64,000 nt of DNA from Pelagibacterium flavum (GTDB taxonomy: Bacteria > Pseudomonadota > Alphaproteobacteria > Rhizobiales > Devosiaceae). Position numbers and translations under genes: made by a program. The notes below the pieces were generated by a model. It saw only the letters and a program-made list of their open reading frames with translations. It had not been told where the DNA came from and did not search any database. Numbering within the stretch: the first letter of the stretch is position 1; each line of letters starts with the position of its first letter. The stretch lies in the NCBI RefSeq assembly GCF_025854335.1, contig NZ_CP107716.1, forward strand, positions 923,001 through 987,000, read 5' to 3'. Below are positions 29,884 through 38,094 of this stretch, one piece after another.

Positions 29884-31250
29884 GCGGCGCTATAGCGGGC
29901 TTCACCGGGAGCGGGGATGTCCACCCCCTCATCGGCATATTGATTGAGCTTGTTGCGCAGCGTTCGGATCGAAATCCCCAGGATATTGGCAGCGTGGGTG
30001 CGATTGCCCAGGCAATGGCCGAGCGTATCGATGATCAGATCGCGTTCGACATCGGCCACCGTGCGTCCCACCATCGAGCGGGACACGGCATCGGCAGCGG
30101 CCGCAGCCTGGCTGGCGAGGGAATGGCTGGCCACAGCGTCCGAAAGGCCCGTGCCATCGGGCATGCGAATGGCTTCGGGCTCGATCACGTCGCCCGATGA
30201 GAGGAGTACGGCGCGGTGGAGAGTGTTTTCGAGCTCGCGGACGTTGCCCTGCCAGGGGGCGCGCAGCAATTCGTCGCGCGCTGCCTGGGAGAGGATGCGC
30301 TGGGTCAGCCCGTTGGCTGCCGAATACCGGGCGACGAAGTGCTCGGACAACGCGACGATGTCACCGGGCCGATCGCGCAACGCAGGGAGCTTGAGATTGA
30401 CGACGTTGAGGCGGAACAGCAGATCCTCGCGGAAGCGGCCCTCCTTGACCTCGGTCAGAAGCTCACGGTTTGACGTGGCGAGGATGCGGATATTGACGGG
30501 GACCGGCTTGGTGCCGCCGACGCGGTCGATGACTCGCTCCTGAATGGCACGAAGCAGTTTGGCCTGCAGACGGAAATCCATTTCCGAGATTTCGTCGAGC
30601 AGCAGGGTGCCGCCATTGGCTTCCTCGAACTTGCCGATGCGGCGGGCGACGGCGCCGGTAAAGGCACCTTTTTCATGGCCGAACAGTTCAGATTCGAGCA
30701 GATGCTCGGGGATGGCAGCGCAGTTGATGGAGATGAAGGGCCGGTTGGCGCGCTTGGAGCGGGCGTGCAGATATTTGGCCATGATCTCCTTGCCAGTTCC
30801 GCTTTCCCCGGTGATCAGGACCGATGCGTCCGACCCGGCGATCTGATCGGCCAGTTTGACGACCTTTGCCATAGCCGGGTCGCGATAGAGAAAGTCCGAG
30901 CTTTCCCGCGCGACGGCCGCGATAACGGCGGCGATCAGTTCAGCGTCGGGGGGAAGAGGAATGTACTCCTTGGCCCCGGCGCGGATGGCGTTGACAGCGG
31001 CGGCGGCATTGGTTTCGGTGCCGCAGGCAACGACCGGTATGGCTATGCGTTCAGCGTCGAGGGCAGCGATCAGCGCAGGAATATCGACCATGACGTCGAC
31101 CAGCAGCAGGTCCGCGCCCTTGCCCGACCTCAGGGACGCCAAAGCGATCTCTATGGTTCCAGCATGAGCGACCTTGGCCCCGCCATCCATGGCCATCTTG
31201 GAGGCCTGGCTGAGCTGTCCTTCGAGGGCGCCGATAATCAGTAAGCGCAT
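29880..31250 (-). CDS. flbD: Sigma-54-dependent flagellar regulator FlbD
   Basis: Enhancer-binding activator of class III/IV flagellar genes. The 456-aa protein has a receiver-like domain (1-115), a central AAA+ domain (Walker [15 protein letters not shown] loop that contacts sigma-54, Walker [13 protein letters not shown]) and a Fis-type HTH at the C-terminus ([20 protein letters not shown]). The receiver lacks the acidic pair at its start ([11 protein letters not shown]), though a possible acceptor Asp remains in LLLVDVMVD. Its likely target, a sigma-54 promoter, lies before fliK in this window. Confidence 0.92.
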   Translation of the reverse strand: MRLLIIGALEGQLSQASKMAMDGGAKVAHAGTIEIALASLRSGKGADLLLVDVMVDIPALIAALDAERIAIPVVACGTETNAAAAVNAIRAGAKEYIPLPPDAELIAAVIAAVARESSDFLYRDPAMAKVVKLADQIAGSDASVLITGESGTGKEIMAKYLHARSKRANRPFISINCAAIPEHLLESELFGHEKGAFTGAVARRIGKFEEANGGTLLLDEISEMDFRLQAKLLRAIQERVIDRVGGTKPVPVNIRILATSNRELLTEVKEGRFREDLLFRLNVVNLKLPALRDRPGDIVALSEHFVARYSAANGLTQRILSQAARDELLRAPWQGNVRELENTLHRAVLLSSGDVIEPEAIRMPDGTGLSDAVASHSLASQAAAAADAVSRSMVGRTVADVERDLIIDTLGHCLGNRTHAANILGISIRTLRNKLNQYADEGVDIPAPGEARYSAA

Positions 31251-31282
31251 GGGTGTGGTCTCCTTGCCGGCGGACTAAGGGT

Positions 31283-31627
31283 TTAGCCGGCCTTGATAAT
31301 TTCAGTCATGGTGACGCCGAGGCGTCCTTCAACGAGCACGATTTCGCCGCGGGCGACGAGGCGGTCGTTCACATAAATATCGATGGCTTCGCCAACCTGA
31401 CGGTCGAGTTCGACCACAGTGCCGATGTCCATTTTCAGCAGCTTTGCCACCGGCATCCTGGTTCTTCCTAGAACCACGGAAAGGCGCACCGGCACGTCAA
31501 AGACGGCCTCAAGATCGGCAGCTGATTTTTCGCCGCTGCCCTCTTCGTCGTTATCGATATCGGCCAGCATTTCCTCAAAGGAGATGCCGTCGGGTGCGGT
31601 CTGGATGTCGTCGTCGCCATCAGCCAT
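31283..31627 (-). CDS. fliN: Flagellar motor switch protein FliN
   Basis: Component of the C-ring involved in torque direction and export. The 114-aa protein has a variable acidic N-terminus (1-40) and a SpoA domain (about 45-112) with VFDVPVRLSVVLGRTRMPVA, LDRQVGEAIDIYVNDRLVARGEI-type core and a final LGVTMTEI. It starts 3 nt after fliH with GGAGA upstream, and flbD follows after 32 nt. Confidence 0.93.
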   Translation of the reverse strand: MADGDDDIQTAPDGISFEEMLADIDNDEEGSGEKSAADLEAVFDVPVRLSVVLGRTRMPVAKLLKMDIGTVVELDRQVGEAIDIYVNDRLVARGEIVLVEGRLGVTMTEIIKAG

Positions 31628-31630
31628 GGA

Positions 31631-32257
31631 TCAGTCTCCCTGCTCGACGCCGCGGGCCGCCAGATAGGCGGAGATGCGGGTGTTGATTTCGTTTGATATC
31701 GCGTTGATGTCGCGCACCAGCCCCCCATCGGCCCATTCGAGCCTGCCGTCGCCCATGCGAATCTCGGGGTCGCCGAGAACGATCAGGCGACCGGAAAATC
31801 CCGAAACCTTCATCCGCTCTTCAGCAATGGCCTTCATTGCGTCGCACAGTTCGGGATGGCAGCGGATGACCAGATGCGGAGCCGCTTCGAGCGAACCCAT
31901 GCATTCCGATAGCAGGGCTGCCAGCTCGGTCTGCGGCTCGCGTGCGATCAGGTGTGCTGCAAGCTTGCGCCCGACCGAGGCGGCCAGTCCGACAGACTGC
32001 CCCAGATGAAGTTTTTCGTAGCCCTCGATGGTCTGCACCATCTCGACGACCTGATTGGCGAGCTTTTCGGCAGATTTGGCCAGGGCCGTGGCCGACTGGG
32101 CCTGTATGCTCGATTGTCCGGCTGCAAGACCCTGCCGGTAGCCTTCCTCACGCGCCGCGGCGACCATCTGCTCGAACTCGTGTTCGGGCATGGTCTTGTT
32201 GGCAGGCGGCTTGTGGGCCAGATCGAGATCAAAGGTGAATTTGTGGGCGACGCTCAC
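31631..32257 (-). CDS. fliH: Flagellar assembly protein FliH
   Basis: Regulator of the FliI ATPase that connects it to the C-ring. The 208-aa chain has a hydrophilic N-terminal helix with spaced small residues (AAAREEGYRQGLAAGQ, the GxxxG-like region), a coiled-coil middle and a C-terminal FliI-binding domain. GTG start overlaps the fliG stop as GTGA, with a GAGGAG site upstream. FliH sequences diverge widely; the gene order fliF-fliG-fliH-fliN secures the call. Confidence 0.88.
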   Translation of the reverse strand: MSVAHKFTFDLDLAHKPPANKTMPEHEFEQMVAAAREEGYRQGLAAGQSSIQAQSATALAKSAEKLANQVVEMVQTIEGYEKLHLGQSVGLAASVGRKLAAHLIAREPQTELAALLSECMGSLEAAPHLVIRCHPELCDAMKAIAEERMKVSGFSGRLIVLGDPEIRMGDGRLEWADGGLVRDINAISNEINTRISAYLAARGVEQGD

Positions 32258-33330
32258 AGGATCATCTCCTCGTCGGCCTTGCCCTTGTTGATGACGATTT
32301 CGCCGCGGGCGGCCAGGTCCTTGGCGGTATTGACCAGGCGGGATTGGGCTTCATCGACGTCCTTGAGACGCACGGCGCCCATCGCTTCCATGTCGTCGCG
32401 CATCATGCCGGCGGCGCGGGTGGACATGTTGGCAAAGAAGAACTCGCGGGCCGCGTCGGAGGCGCCCTTGAGGGCTAGCGCCATTTCCTTTTTGTCGAAG
32501 TTCTGCAGCAGCGTCTGGATGGCTGCGGATTCGAGACGGGTCAAATCGTCGAAGGTGAACATTAACGATTTGATGCGCTCGGCGCTGTCGCGGCTCAGAT
32601 CTTCCAGCGCCGTCATGAAGCGCGCTTCGGTCTGGCGGTCGAAGGCATTGAAGATATCGGCCATCTGCTCATGGCTGTCGCGGCGCTGGGTGTGGGACAG
32701 GGTGGACATGAATTCGGTGCGCAGGGTGGATTCGATCTTTTCGAGGATTTCCTTTTGCACCGGGTCGATGGAAAGCATGCGCTGGACGACGTCAAGCGCC
32801 AGTTCCTCGGGGAGCACCGAGAGCACGCGCGAGGCATGGTCGGGCGAGAGCTTGGTGAGGACCACGGCGATGGTCTGGGGATATTCGTTCTTGAGATAGC
32901 TTGCGAGAATGTCTTCCTGGACGTTTGAAAGCTTTTCCCAGATGTTGCGTCCCGCCGGCCCGCGGATTTCTTCCATGATCTGTTCGACGCGGTCCTGGGG
33001 CAAAAAGGACAGCAGCAAGCGCTCGGTGGTATCGGAATTGCCCGACATCGGCCCGGTCGAAGACACACCCATAATGAACTCGGCGAGCAGTTCATCGAGC
33101 ATCTGCTGGGTGATTGCGCCAAGCCGAACCATGGCACGCGAGAGAATGCGAATTTCGATTTCGTCGAGTTCCTCGAGGATAGGGCGGCCGAAGTCGGGGC
33201 CAAGCGCCAGGAGCAGCGCTGCGGCCTTTTCGTCGCCGCGCATCTGGCGCTGGGTCGCGTCTTCTCCAACCTGAAGCCCTTGCTTGATCGGGTCGGCGTT
33301 TTGCGGTGCGTTGGGTTCAGTCAAAGCCAT
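32254..33330 (-). CDS. fliG: Flagellar motor switch protein FliG
   Basis: C-ring subunit that meets the stator and the MS ring. The 358-aa protein has the N-terminal FliF-binding domain, a middle domain with SPDHASRVLSVLPEELALDVVQRM (EHPQ-like region reads LSPDHA), and a C-terminal torque domain with MFTFDDLTRLESAAIQTLLQ, where the charged residues of the torque helix lie near DLSRDSAERI. It begins 7 nt after fliF. Confidence 0.95.
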   Translation of the reverse strand: MALTEPNAPQNADPIKQGLQVGEDATQRQMRGDEKAAALLLALGPDFGRPILEELDEIEIRILSRAMVRLGAITQQMLDELLAEFIMGVSSTGPMSGNSDTTERLLLSFLPQDRVEQIMEEIRGPAGRNIWEKLSNVQEDILASYLKNEYPQTIAVVLTKLSPDHASRVLSVLPEELALDVVQRMLSIDPVQKEILEKIESTLRTEFMSTLSHTQRRDSHEQMADIFNAFDRQTEARFMTALEDLSRDSAERIKSLMFTFDDLTRLESAAIQTLLQNFDKKEMALALKGASDAAREFFFANMSTRAAGMMRDDMEAMGAVRLKDVDEAQSRLVNTAKDLAARGEIVINKGKADEEMIL

Positions 33331-33337
33331 GAGAGTT

Positions 33338-34963
33338 TTATGCCGCCTCGCTCAGCCAGTCGCGGATGATCAGCGAGGCCTGTTTGGGGTTTCCTTCGAC
33401 GAGCTCGCCGACCATCTTGAGTGCCTTGACCTGAGATTCGCCGAGCGTTTTTGCTGTTTCCATCCATGCCTCGGTCGCCGCCTCGCGGGCGCGCGCCGCG
33501 GCTGCCGGGTCGTCCTGCGGCTCCTGATATTCGGCAGGAACGCTGGCCGCTTCGGGCAGGGCGAGCGGCTTGGGTTCGGGTGCCAGGACCTTTTTGACCA
33601 GCGGGCGCATGACGAACAGGACGAGGGCCAGCGCGATGAGCAGGGTCACCGCCATTTCGGCGAACCTCATCAGATCATCGCGATTGAACTCGAATAGTCC
33701 CGGTTCGGCGGTTCCCGCTTCGATGCCGGGGCGTTCGGCGAACTGCATGTTGACGACTTCGATCTGGTCGCCGCGATCGGCGTCAAAGCCCATGGCGGTG
33801 CGCACGAGCGCTGTAATCTGGTCGAGTTCGGCCTGCGGGCGCGGCTCGTAAATCGCGTTGCCTGCCGCATCGTAAGTATAGACGCCATCGACCACTACGG
33901 CGACCGACAAGCGTTTGATCGAGCCTGCCTCTGTGACCTGCGTTTCGGTGGTCGAGGAGATTTCGTAGTTGAGCGTTTCTTCGAGCGAAGACGACGAACT
34001 CTGGGTGCCGCCTTCTCCTCCCTGTTCGGTTGCCCCGGGCAGTTCGTTGGCAACAGTCACCTGGCCGGTGCCGCCGGGGCCGGTGGATTGATCGCCGGTC
34101 TCAACGGTCTGGGCAGAGCGCACCACCTGTCCGTCGGGATCGAAGGTTTCGGAAGTGCGTGTGGACCGGTTGAGATCGAGTTCGGCGGAGACCTGGACCC
34201 GGGCGCGGCCGAGGCCGACGACGGAGGCCAGCAATTCTTCGAGTCGCGAGCGCATACGGGTTTCCACACCCAGCGTGCGTTCTTCGACCGCCTGTGCAGT
34301 AATCGATACCTCTCCATCTCCGGACCCCGACGCGAGAAGCGAGCCCGAGCTGTCCACGATCGAGACGGCATTGGGCGAAAGACCCTCGATGGCAGAGGCA
34401 ACCAAGTGCTGGACGGCGCGGATCTCGCCCGCGGAAAGCTGGCCCCGAACCGTCAGGACAATCGAGGCCGAAGGCTCTTGAATGTCGCGGCGGAACAATT
34501 CGCGCTCGGGCAGGACCAGGTGAACCCGTGCGCTCTGGACGCGGGCGAGGCCGCCGATGGTGCGGGCGAGTTCGCCCTCAAGGGCGCGAATGTGATTGAT
34601 GTTCTGGACGAAGCTGGTGGCGCCGAGCGTCGACTGGTTGTCGAAAATTTCGTAGCCGACCTGGCCACGGGCAGGCAGGCCGTCCTGAGCCAGCGTCATG
34701 CGGATCGTCGTGATCTGGTCGCGGGGCACGAGAAGCGTCGCGCCCTCGTTGCGAATCTCATGAGGGATGCCCATGCCGCTCAGTTCGGCGATGATGGCAG
34801 CGGAATCGTCGAGTTCCAGATTGGTGTAGAGGGGAGCGAGCTGGGGCGTTGTCGAGCGGACCATGATAAAGGCGAAAAAGCCCAGTATCATAACAGCAAC
34901 CACGCCCATGGCGGCGATGCGTGCCACGCCGAGCTTGCCCAGCAGTTCCCCCAATTGATTCAC
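33338..34963 (-). CDS. fliF: Flagellar MS-ring protein FliF
   Basis: Forms the membrane ring on which the flagellum is built. The 541-aa chain has an N-terminal membrane helix (about 13-35, RIAAMGVVAVMILGFFAFIM), the YscJ-like ring-building motifs (LAPLYTNLELDDSAAIIAEL; FVQNINHIRALEGELARTI), and a C-terminal membrane helix near 430-450 preceding the FliG-binding tail. First gene of a minus-strand operon fliF-fliG-fliH-fliN-flbD-flhA. A CtrA-type box lies about 115-125 nt upstream, as expected for a class II flagellar promoter. Confidence 0.95.
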   Translation of the reverse strand: MNQLGELLGKLGVARIAAMGVVAVMILGFFAFIMVRSTTPQLAPLYTNLELDDSAAIIAELSGMGIPHEIRNEGATLLVPRDQITTIRMTLAQDGLPARGQVGYEIFDNQSTLGATSFVQNINHIRALEGELARTIGGLARVQSARVHLVLPERELFRRDIQEPSASIVLTVRGQLSAGEIRAVQHLVASAIEGLSPNAVSIVDSSGSLLASGSGDGEVSITAQAVEERTLGVETRMRSRLEELLASVVGLGRARVQVSAELDLNRSTRTSETFDPDGQVVRSAQTVETGDQSTGPGGTGQVTVANELPGATEQGGEGGTQSSSSSLEETLNYEISSTTETQVTEAGSIKRLSVAVVVDGVYTYDAAGNAIYEPRPQAELDQITALVRTAMGFDADRGDQIEVVNMQFAERPGIEAGTAEPGLFEFNRDDLMRFAEMAVTLLIALALVLFVMRPLVKKVLAPEPKPLALPEAASVPAEYQEPQDDPAAAARAREAATEAWMETAKTLGESQVKALKMVGELVEGNPKQASLIIRDWLSEAA

Positions 34964-35075
34964 GCAGCACCCTCAGCCTAGTCGTTTACTTTTCTTGACG
35001 CTCCAGCGGGAGCGCCCAGGAAGAAGGCGCAATCAAATCACCGAGCCCACTGGGCAAAATATGCCTAGCGTATGG

Positions 35076-35090
35076 TAAACAAGGTGTTAA
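35076..35090 (-). promoter_or_regulatory. Candidate CtrA box upstream of fliF
   Basis: On the minus strand TTAA-CACCTTG-TTTA, in the 14-mer GTTAACACCTTGTT shared with the ctrA control region. It lies 113 nt before fliF. Confidence 0.6.
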
Positions 35091-35160
35091 CCAATTCTTG
35101 CACAATGCAAAAACGGCAATTTTTGCCGGTCTGAGGTGTGGGAAAAGCAGGGGAAATGCA

Positions 35161-35193
35161 CAAAACCCGCCACGATGACCGTGGCGGGTTTTG
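35161..35193 (-). terminator. Bidirectional hairpin terminator below sciP
   Basis: Perfect CAAAACCCGCCACG / CGTGGCGGGTTTTG stem with a 5-nt loop, 38 nt past the sciP stop. It should insulate sciP from the fliF promoter. Confidence 0.85.
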
Positions 35194-35230
35194 ATTTAAA
35201 AGGCACAAAGACGTGCTGAACGCCTGGTGT

Positions 35231-35509
35231 TCAGCCTTCCCGATAGTGCTGGATCCAGGTGGTCCGCAATCCGGCAAGCCCATGCTTGTCGATGGCGGCC
35301 TGCCAGTTGAGGAACTCGTCGACGCTCAGGGTGTAGCGCTCACAAGCCTCCTCGAGACTCAAAAGCCCACCACGAACGGCAGCGACGACCTCAGCCTTGC
35401 GGCGGATGACCCAACGCTTCGTATTCGGAGGCGGCAGGTCGGCAATGGTCAGCGGGCTGCCATCGGGACCTATCACGTACTTCACGCGCGGACGCATTTG
35501 GACGGTCAT
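35231..35509 (-). CDS. sciP: CtrA inhibitory protein SciP (DUF1153)
   Basis: Small helix-turn-helix protein (92 aa) that restrains CtrA-dependent promoters in Caulobacter, by contact with CtrA and DNA. The sequence keeps the strongly conserved family stretch: YVIGPDGSPLTIADLPPP, then KRWVIRRKAEVVAAVRGGLL and SLEEACERYTLSVDEFLNW. It lies between the fliF and flgD operons with its own promoter region and terminator. A CtrA-type box 54 nt upstream predicts activation by CtrA and so a feedback loop. Confidence 0.92.
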   Translation of the reverse strand: MTVQMRPRVKYVIGPDGSPLTIADLPPPNTKRWVIRRKAEVVAAVRGGLLSLEEACERYTLSVDEFLNWQAAIDKHGLAGLRTTWIQHYREG

Positions 35510-35562
35510 TTTACTCTCTACTCAACCTGACCATAACCAGCGCCCACACTAGCGCAGGTGGC

Positions 35563-35577
35563 TTAAAATTTGGCTAA
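35563..35577 (-). promoter_or_regulatory. Candidate CtrA box upstream of sciP
   Basis: TTAA-AATTTGG-CTAA on the plus strand (TTAG-N7-TTAA on the minus strand), one mismatch to consensus at correct 7-nt spacing. It ends 54 nt before the sciP start, a promoter-overlapping position. Confidence 0.55.
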
Positions 35578-35681
35578 GCGGAAACTTACAATCGGTTAAG
35601 AGTGCATGCAGAATGCGACGGCAAAACGCATGCGGAGTTAGTGCGCCGCGAGTAAATTCAACGGGATAGGAATGTGTGCCG

Positions 35682-36383
35682 TCAGGCAGCTTCCTGCTCG
35701 GTCTCGGGGGTTTCCGGATCGGCGGCAGTGGAATGAACGGCCGAGATCGATGACAGCGGAATGCGCAAATCGCCGATCAGGATATAGGGCTCGGAGCCGC
35801 TGACGTCTACGCCTTCGACAACGCCCTGCATCTCGGTGGTGACCGGAACATAGGTTCCATTGGCATCGCGGGCGTCGATGGTGATCGTGAACTGGCCGGA
35901 GGTCAATTTGGTCCCGGACGAGGTCGTGCCGTCCCAGACAATCTGGTCGGTGCCGGCGGCAAGGGACAGGTTTTCGGTATAGACGACGTTGCCGCTGGAA
36001 TCCTTGATGGTGATGTTGGTGTTTTCGGCTGCCGCATCCACGCGGTAAATCCAGTTTGCCACGCCATCGATAAGATCGGTTGTCGCACCAGAGGCCGTGA
36101 CCGTTTTGCCAACATAGCTCACGGCCTGGGCGTTGGTCGAATTCTGCGAGGACTGCATCATCGCTTCAAGGAACTCATTTGTCTTGAGCTGCTGTTCTAC
36201 CGATGTGAACTGCACCAGTTGCTGGGTGAACTGGTTGGTATCAAGCGGCTCGAGCGGGTTCTGGTTCTTGAGCTGGGTGATCAGAAGCTGCAGGAACGTG
36301 TCGAAATTGTCGGCGATGGTCTTGCGGCTGGTGCCAAGATCAGAGCTCGACGTCGTTGATGTGCCCGAGACGGAATCGACCAT
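35682..36383 (-). CDS. flgD: Flagellar hook assembly protein FlgD
   Basis: Scaffold that caps the growing hook. The 233-aa chain has the conserved N-terminal part NFDTFLQLLITQLKNQNPLEP, then TNQFTQQLVQFTSVEQQLKTN, followed by the C-terminal Ig-like and Tudor-like domains (GVANWIYRVDAAAENTNITI; GQFTITIDARDANG). It starts 12 nt after fliK, so the two share an operon. Confidence 0.94.
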   Translation of the reverse strand: MVDSVSGTSTTSSSDLGTSRKTIADNFDTFLQLLITQLKNQNPLEPLDTNQFTQQLVQFTSVEQQLKTNEFLEAMMQSSQNSTNAQAVSYVGKTVTASGATTDLIDGVANWIYRVDAAAENTNITIKDSSGNVVYTENLSLAAGTDQIVWDGTTSSGTKLTSGQFTITIDARDANGTYVPVTTEMQGVVEGVDVSGSEPYILIGDLRIPLSSISAVHSTAADPETPETEQEAA

Positions 36384-36395
36384 AGCTTAAGGTCC

Positions 36396-37817
36396 TTATA
36401 CCCAGAGATTGACGGCATCGAGCCGCGCATAGCCATTTGGGGAAGTCGCCCGTTCGGGCAGGGCCGCAGCGGCCGAAGATGTGGCAGATGCAGCGTCAAT
36501 GAAGCTCATGCGCCAGGGAGAGCGTTCGGTCTCGCTTCCGCTATTGCCTCCACTTTGCTGGCCAAGTGAAAATTCCAGTTCGGTCTTGCTGGCATCCAGG
36601 CCGGCATCGGTCAATGCGCGCTGGAGCGCACGCTGGTCGCGCTGGAGCAGATCGAGGGTTTCGCTGCGCTCGACCGCGAGACGGGCGACAACGTTGCCTG
36701 AAGTGTCCATTTCCATACGCACATCGATACGGCCCAACTCGGGCGGATTGAGCCGGATTTCGAACCGGTTGACCCCGTTCTGGACGTGGCGGGAAATCTC
36801 GGCTGCGATGTGGGGCAGATTGATCTGCGCTTCAGGACGCTGATAGAGCGCCGCCTCTGGGCGGGTCAGTGCTGCTGGACCCGATGTTGCGGGCTGCGGC
36901 TGCCCAGGCTGGATGGTAAGCCCGTCCGGTGTTTCGAGATTGTCCTGCGGAGCAGTTGCGGCCGGGCCGCCTGCGGCACCATTTTGCTGCGTGGTCGATT
37001 TTGTCTCGTTGCCGGCGGTCGGCTGAGCGGATGGGCTACTCTGAGCGAGCGAACGTTCGGAATTGCCCGAACCGTCGCTTTTCGGGGCCGCGACCGGTGC
37101 TTTTTCGGATGTGTCGGTTGCGCCGCTCTCTTCGGCTTGAGCGGCGATGGTTGCGGCGGGGTTGAGGCGCATTTCGCTTTCAACGTGCTTGAGGGCGATC
37201 GTTGCCTGCGACTGCTCATCGGCCATGGCGCTCTGGATGGTCGCAACGTGGCTATCGAGCGTCCTGGCAAGTCCGGTCAGCTGTGCCGCGATTTCGGGTG
37301 CGTCATCGCGCAGCGTTTCGGCAATGCGGGACGAGAGCGCCGCAAGGGTATCGAGCGGCTCGAAATCTTCCCCGGTATCCAGCCCAAGTTCGGCAGCGAG
37401 ATCGGAAAGCGCCGTCAGGGCAGGTGAGCCAAGCGGGGGCAGTGGAGCTCCCTGGTTGAGCAGGTCTTCTATTCCTGCCAGCAGGTTCTCGAGTTCGTCG
37501 AGATCTGATTGGTCGATCGGCTCGCCGTCCTTGAGTTTGCCGGACAGCGCAGCCAGATTTTCAAGAAGCACTGATAATTCGGTTCCCAACTCGGCGGCCA
37601 GTTCCGTGCCTCCCAGTGGATCGGTCGCTGGGACGGAGGGCGCCAAGCCAGGGCCAATCTGATTGCCAGTGCCGGTGCCGGGCACCGGGCTCTGTTCAAG
37701 TGCGATAAGGCTCGAAAAGTCAATTGCGGCACCGGACTGGGTCGCGGATACCGGTTTGGCCGGAATGACGGCGGGCGCGGGGGAAGGTTTTGTTCCGATG
37801 CTGATCGCGTTGGTCAC
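36396..37817 (-). CDS. fliK: Flagellar hook-length control protein FliK
   Basis: Molecular ruler that sets hook length and switches export specificity. The 473-aa protein is low-complexity and Ala/Pro/Gln-rich up to about 320. The C-terminal Flg_hook domain (about 330-420) reads VQNGVNRFEIRLNPPELGRI and then DVRMEMDTSGNVVARLAVE. The start is GTG at 37815-37817. A sigma-54 promoter sits 42 nt upstream, which would place fliK-flgD under FlbD control as late genes. Confidence 0.9.
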   Translation of the reverse strand: MTNAISIGTKPSPAPAVIPAKPVSATQSGAAIDFSSLIALEQSPVPGTGTGNQIGPGLAPSVPATDPLGGTELAAELGTELSVLLENLAALSGKLKDGEPIDQSDLDELENLLAGIEDLLNQGAPLPPLGSPALTALSDLAAELGLDTGEDFEPLDTLAALSSRIAETLRDDAPEIAAQLTGLARTLDSHVATIQSAMADEQSQATIALKHVESEMRLNPAATIAAQAEESGATDTSEKAPVAAPKSDGSGNSERSLAQSSPSAQPTAGNETKSTTQQNGAAGGPAATAPQDNLETPDGLTIQPGQPQPATSGPAALTRPEAALYQRPEAQINLPHIAAEISRHVQNGVNRFEIRLNPPELGRIDVRMEMDTSGNVVARLAVERSETLDLLQRDQRALQRALTDAGLDASKTELEFSLGQQSGGNSGSETERSPWRMSFIDAASATSSAAAALPERATSPNGYARLDAVNLWV

Positions 37818-37858
37818 TTGGTTCGAACTCTTGTGCGCACAATTGGTCGATTACCGCG

Positions 37859-37875
37859 TTGCAAGAGGAATGCCA
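37859..37875 (-). promoter_or_regulatory. Sigma-54 (-24/-12) promoter of fliK-flgD
   Basis: On the minus strand TGGCATTCCTCTTGCAA: the GG and GC doublets are exactly 10 nt apart, as RpoN requires. Expected transcription start is near 37849, leaving a leader of about 32 nt before the fliK GTG. Confidence 0.72.
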
Positions 37876-37968
37876 GTTTGAGGTTCTCCGCATTTCCTTT
37901 TTAAATCAGTGGCTTGGTTGAGACCGCATGATGCGCTTTTCGGTTCGGGCGGCAGGTTTGACCGGGGA

Positions 37969-38054
37969 AGCGGCAAAAAATGCCGCTCCGCGTTGCGGTT
38001 CAAGCCGCAAGGGAGTAAAAGCCGCCATCTGTGCCGGATGGGAACGCCATCCGG
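37969..38054 (+). other. Three successive perfect hairpins before mnmA
   Basis: AGCGGCA/TGCCGCT (37969-37987), TTGCGG/CCGCAA (37993-38010) and CCGGATGG/CCATCCGG (38034-38054), the last ending 40 nt before the mnmA start. Only weak T stretches follow. This looks like a structured leader or a compound terminator. Confidence 0.55.
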
Positions 38055-38094
38055 TTTGTCCGCTGGCCCTTGACCCCAACCGGATGAGAGAGAA

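Noticed and set aside
34999..35014. CGCTCC/GGAGCG hairpin upstream of fliF as a terminator
   Set aside because: It lies between the CtrA box and the fliF start and has no T tract after it on the relevant strand.
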